Shown here piece by piece: positions 6,298-8,523 of a DNA stretch of 8,523 bases (position 1 is the first letter of the stretch; the number at the start of each line of letters is the position of its first letter). A program made the translations under genes and the position numbers. Below the pieces are notes generated by a model. It was not told where the DNA came from. It saw only the letters and a list, made by a program, of their open reading frames with translations, and did not search any database. This DNA is from an uncultured Oscillospiraceae bacterium (GTDB taxonomy: Bacteria; Bacillota; Clostridia; Oscillospirales; Ruminococcaceae), in assembly GCA_934463345.1 (NCBI GenBank), contig CAKSJL010000069.1, positions 1 through 8,523 of the forward strand, given 5' to 3'.

Positions 6298-6325
6298 GCG
6301 TTCGGGAGTTCCGGACGCATTTTTT
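6298..6325 (+). terminator. riboswitch-controlled intrinsic terminator
   Basis: An 8-bp stem (6298-6305 with 6311-6318, one G-T pair) with a 5-base loop is followed by six T (6320-6325). A run of six A (6287-6292) can extend the foot of the hairpin against the T-run. It is the expression platform of the SAM-I riboswitch. Confidence 0.9.
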
Positions 6326-6454
6326 GTCTTTATAAATAATAAATTTGGTGAAGGTTTTCTAAAATTTTGAAAGGAGTGCTGATTTTAAGGCGGTATTGCA
6401 AGTTTGTTAGTTACATCATATGAAAATTATGCGGTATTGTCTCAGCAAAAAACT
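6326..6454 (+). other. long metK leader between riboswitch terminator and start codon
   Basis: About 129 bases separate the riboswitch terminator from the conserved metK ATG. The leader contains a good Shine-Dalgarno sequence, AAGGAG at 6371-6376, but no usable ATG, TTG or GTG at proper spacing from it in the metK frame. A second purine-rich AAGGCGG (6387-6393) sits 10 bases before a TTG at 6404 that is in frame with metK. The 9-base sequence GCGGTATTG occurs twice, at 6390-6398 and 6431-6439. Confidence 0.55.
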
Positions 6455-7648
6455 ATGGCAGAAAAAATTAAAAAGTTTTTTACGTCAGAGTCCGTAACAG
6501 AGGGACATCCTGACAAGATCTGTGATCAGATCTCAGACGCTGTTCTTGACGCTCTTCTTGAACAGGATCCGGATTCGAGAGTTGCGTGTGAAACAGTTTG
6601 CACAACCGGTATGATTATGTGTATGGGCGAAATAAGCACAAAGGGTTATGCAGATATTTCTAAGATTGCAAGACAGGTTGTTGTTGATATCGGTTATGAC
6701 AGAGCAAAATTTGGTTTCGATGGCTACACATGTTCTGTGCTTACAACAATTGATGAGCAGTCAGGCGATATAGCAATGGGCGTAAACGAGGCTTTAGAAG
6801 CAAAAGAGGGCGAGATGGACAACGACTCAACTGGTGCGGGGGATCAGGGTCTTATGTTTGGTTACGCATGCAACGAAACTCCTGAGCTTATGCCTATGCC
6901 GATTTCTCTTGCACACAAGCTTGCATTAAAGCTTACAGAAGTCAGAAAGGACGGTACACTGCGTTATCTTCGTCCGGACGGCAAAACTCAGGTAACAGTT
7001 GAGTATGACGAGGGCAAGCCGGTAAGAATTGAAACTGTTGTTGTTTCATCACAGCATGCGCCTGAAATTTCACTGGATCAGATCAAGAAGGATATTATGG
7101 ATTATGTTATAAAGCCTGTTGTACCAGCAGAGCTGCTTGATGAAAATACCAAGTATTACATAAATCCTACAGGAAGATTCGTTATCGGCGGACCTCAGGG
7201 CGACAGCGGTCTTACGGGCAGAAAGATAATCGTTGATACCTATGGCGGATATTCACGTCATGGCGGCGGCGCTTTCTCAGGAAAGGACCCGACGAAGGTT
7301 GACCGTTCTGCCGCTTATGCTGCAAGATACATCGCAAAGAATATTGTTGCAGGAGGTCTTGCAGATAAGTGTGAGGTTCAGCTGGCTTATGCTATTGGAG
7401 TAGCAAGACCGGTTTCAATTCTGATTGACACATTCGGCACAGGAAAGGTTGACGAAAACAAGCTTTCAGCAGCGGTTGACAAGGTATTTGACCTCAGACC
7501 GTCAGCAATTATAAAGATGCTTGACCTGAAAAAGCCACAGTACAGAAAGCTTGCTGCATATGGTCACATGGGTCGTGAGGATCTTGGCGTTGCATGGGAA
7601 AAGACAGATAAGATTGACGCCATCAAAAGTGCTCTTGCAGAGCTTTAA
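6455..7648 (+). CDS. metK: S-adenosylmethionine synthetase (methionine adenosyltransferase)
   Basis: This cytosolic enzyme joins methionine and ATP to make SAM, releasing phosphate and pyrophosphate (EC 2.5.1.6). The 397-residue product from the ATG at 6455 is a normal MetK length. Visible family motifs are [14 protein letters not shown] with ATP-binding H18 and D20, [12 protein letters not shown] at 127-138, and the P-loop-like [19 protein letters not shown] from residue 270 with K277 and D278. The C-terminus (GHMGRED, AWEKTD) is also typical. I chose ATG 6455 because [14 protein letters not shown] matches where homologues begin. However, no ribosome binding site precedes it, and the frame stays open upstream to a TTG at 6404 (17 extra residues) preceded by AAGGCGG. 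It is expressed from the perfect promoter at 6127 under SAM-I riboswitch control. A terminator-like hairpin follows the stop, then pnuC. Confidence 0.96.
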   Translation: MAEKIKKFFTSESVTEGHPDKICDQISDAVLDALLEQDPDSRVACETVCTTGMIMCMGEISTKGYADISKIARQVVVDIGYDRAKFGFDGYTCSVLTTIDEQSGDIAMGVNEALEAKEGEMDNDSTGAGDQGLMFGYACNETPELMPMPISLAHKLALKLTEVRKDGTLRYLRPDGKTQVTVEYDEGKPVRIETVVVSSQHAPEISLDQIKKDIMDYVIKPVVPAELLDENTKYYINPTGRFVIGGPQGDSGLTGRKIIVDTYGGYSRHGGGAFSGKDPTKVDRSAAYAARYIAKNIVAGGLADKCEVQLAYAIGVARPVSILIDTFGTGKVDENKLSAAVDKVFDLRPSAIIKMLDLKKPQYRKLAAYGHMGREDLGVAWEKTDKIDAIKSALAEL

Positions 7649-7660
7649 AATTGAATAAAT

Positions 7661-7678
7661 GCTTGCCGCCGGGTAAGC
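7661..7678 (+). promoter_or_regulatory. small hairpin after metK
   Basis: GCTTGCC (7661-7667) pairs with GGTAAGC (7672-7678), including one G-T pair, around a 4-base loop. It starts 13 bases after the metK stop, just before a larger hairpin. Its role is unclear: it may help protect the metK 3' end or be part of the leader of pnuC. Confidence 0.4.
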
Positions 7679-7681
7679 TTC

Positions 7682-7739
7682 GCAGTGTTGGATTCGTATC
7701 GTTAGGCCATTGAAGATACGGTTTCAACACTGCTTTTTT
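7682..7739 (+). terminator. terminator-like long hairpin between metK and pnuC
   Basis: A perfect 9-bp base stem (7682-7690 with 7725-7733) continues after a small internal loop into a 6-bp upper stem (CGTATC at 7695-7700 with GATACG at 7715-7720) and ends in six T (7734-7739). It should terminate much of the metK transcription. It ends only 8 bases before the pnuC ribosome binding site, leaving no room for a promoter in between, so pnuC must be reached by read-through or from a promoter lying upstream of or inside this structure. Confidence 0.7.
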
Positions 7740-7747
7740 ATTATTTT

Positions 7748-7754
7748 AAGGAGG
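7748..7754 (+). promoter_or_regulatory. ribosome binding site that fixes the pnuC start
   Basis: AAGGAGG lies 6 bases before the ATG at 7761. The frame is open further upstream to an ATG at 7710, but that codon lies inside the terminator hairpin loop and has no ribosome binding site, so 7761 is the start. Confidence 0.88.
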
Positions 7755-7760
7755 ATTTTT

Positions 7761-8447
7761 ATGAAAAACTTAGTAAATTACTTTTCAAAAGGTGAGCTTC
7801 TGCTATGGAGTATTTCAACGCTGCTCATAATTGTATTTTTCATGTTTTTTGATCGTGAAAGCTACCTTACACTTACAGCTTCTCTGATAGGAGTAACGGC
7901 GCTTATTTTCAATGCGAAGGGGAATCCTTTCGGTCAGGGACTTATGGTTGCTTTTAGTGTAATTTACGGAATTATTTCATTTACATTTTCTTATTATGGC
8001 GAGATGATAACTTATCTTGGTATGTCAGCGCCTATGGCTGTTTTTGCTCTGATATCATGGCTCAGAAACCCGTATAATGGAAACAGATCAGAGGTCAGGG
8101 TTAATCATGTTAGAAAGTCTGAGGTAATATTTATGCTTTTGCTTTCGGCAATCATCACCATATTTTTTTATTATGTGCTGAGATATTTCAATACTGCAAA
8201 TTTGATACCGAGCACAATTTCAGTTACAACAAGCTTTATTGCGGTTTATCTTACATTTCGCAGAAGTGAATATTTTGCGTTGTGGTATGCTGCGAACGAT
8301 GTGGTTCTGATAATTCTCTGGACAATGGCGACAATTTCCGATATAACATATATTTCAGTAATAGTGTGCTTTGTAATGTTTCTGATAAATGACCTTTATG
8401 GATTTGTTAACTGGTCAAGGATGAAGAAAAGACAGTTGGCGGAGTAG
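7761..8447 (+). CDS. pnuC: PnuC-family nicotinamide riboside / NMN transporter
   Basis: The 228-residue integral membrane protein belongs, by its overall pattern, to the PnuC facilitators that import nicotinamide riboside (historically named for nicotinamide mononucleotide), feeding NAD synthesis through a cytoplasmic kinase. About seven hydrophobic segments are visible, near residues 12-30, 36-50, 58-77, 84-100, 122-140, 150-166 and 172-216 (the last span long enough for two). Family-like features are NAKGNPFGQ at 51-59, the short soluble loop WLRNPYNGN at 100-108, WYAANDVVLIILW at 175-187 and the ending INDLYGFVNW before a basic tail (RMKKRQ). Length is typical. The start at 7761 follows a strong ribosome binding site. 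It is downstream of metK in the same direction, with a terminator-like hairpin between, so co-expression would be only partial. No partner NAD-salvage gene is visible in the window. Confidence 0.82.
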   Translation: MKNLVNYFSKGELLLWSISTLLIIVFFMFFDRESYLTLTASLIGVTALIFNAKGNPFGQGLMVAFSVIYGIISFTFSYYGEMITYLGMSAPMAVFALISWLRNPYNGNRSEVRVNHVRKSEVIFMLLLSAIITIFFYYVLRYFNTANLIPSTISVTTSFIAVYLTFRRSEYFALWYAANDVVLIILWTMATISDITYISVIVCFVMFLINDLYGFVNWSRMKKRQLAE

Positions 8448-8523
8448 GGTGATTTGGTGAGTTGTAATTTATATTATATGTAAAATTTAATTTTGTAAAA
8501 ACATTAACAAAAGGTGAAAAAGA
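8448..8523. other. AT-rich right edge without a gene
   Basis: The 76 bases after pnuC are very AT-rich. They hold a weak palindrome (AAAATTTAATTTT, 8482-8494) but no GC-rich terminator. AAAGGTG at 8510-8516 could be a ribosome binding site for a gene beginning beyond the window; that cannot be judged here. Confidence 0.3.

Noticed and set aside
6376..6423. Possible leader peptide GTG-CTG-ATT... ending TGA at 6421-6423
   Set aside because: The GTG overlaps the Shine-Dalgarno sequence and the next candidates are CTG and ATT, which are rare starts. The peptide is not rich in Met codons, as an attenuation leader for metK would be.
7649..7760. NAD+-II (pnuC motif) riboswitch or NiaR operator
   Set aside because: The position is right, but I could not recognise the conserved pseudoknot sequence of that riboswitch class or a clear NiaR-type operator. 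The region is better described as a terminator-like hairpin until it is searched against Rfam.
1..8523. CRISPR array, tRNA, rRNA, toxin-antitoxin or phage-defence system
   Set aside because: I saw no regularly spaced direct repeats, no tRNA cloverleaf and no gene with the signatures of those systems on either strand.

Overview
The window looks like chromosomal DNA from a low-GC, Gram-positive, anaerobic gut or rumen bacterium of the Ruminococcus type (Oscillospiraceae, Bacillota). The reasons are two secreted proteins ending in type I dockerins, strong AAGGAGG-type ribosome binding sites, consensus sigma-A promoters, and an S-box (SAM-I) riboswitch in front of metK. The genus is an inference; no rRNA or other decisive marker is present.

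Layout from left to right: (1) 1-399 holds the 3' end of a broken or truncated gene for a secreted protein, closed by an intrinsic terminator. (2) 503-3647 is a promoter and a 1019-residue secreted, multidomain phosphatidylinositol-specific phospholipase C: signal peptide, ricin-like lectin region, PI-PLC catalytic domain with all key residues, several MBG/Ig-like modules and a C-terminal dockerin. (3) A bidirectional terminator separates it from a convergent AraC-family regulator with a C-terminal effector-binding domain (3724-4581, minus strand). (4) A 377-base divergent intergenic region carries promoters for both neighbours. (5) 4959-5972 encodes a second secreted dockerin protein whose main domain I do not recognise. 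(6) 6127-7648 is a perfect-consensus promoter, a SAM-I riboswitch with its terminator, an unusually long leader and metK (S-adenosylmethionine synthetase). (7) 7649-8447 holds two hairpins, the second terminator-like, and then pnuC, a nicotinamide riboside/NMN-type transporter.

The window has two themes. The left part is extracellular: two dockerin proteins probably dock onto the same scaffoldin, because their four calcium-binding repeats share the same (D/I)-Y-D recognition pattern. One of them would bring a phospholipase, rather than a glycoside hydrolase, to a cellulosome-like complex. The right part is housekeeping cofactor metabolism (SAM synthesis under SAM feedback, then NAD precursor uptake). 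The most unusual item is the dockerin-tagged PI-PLC. The uncharacterised dockerin protein, the metK start problem and the hairpins between metK and pnuC are the next most interesting. I found no CRISPR array, tRNA, rRNA, complete insertion sequence or obviously new multi-gene system.
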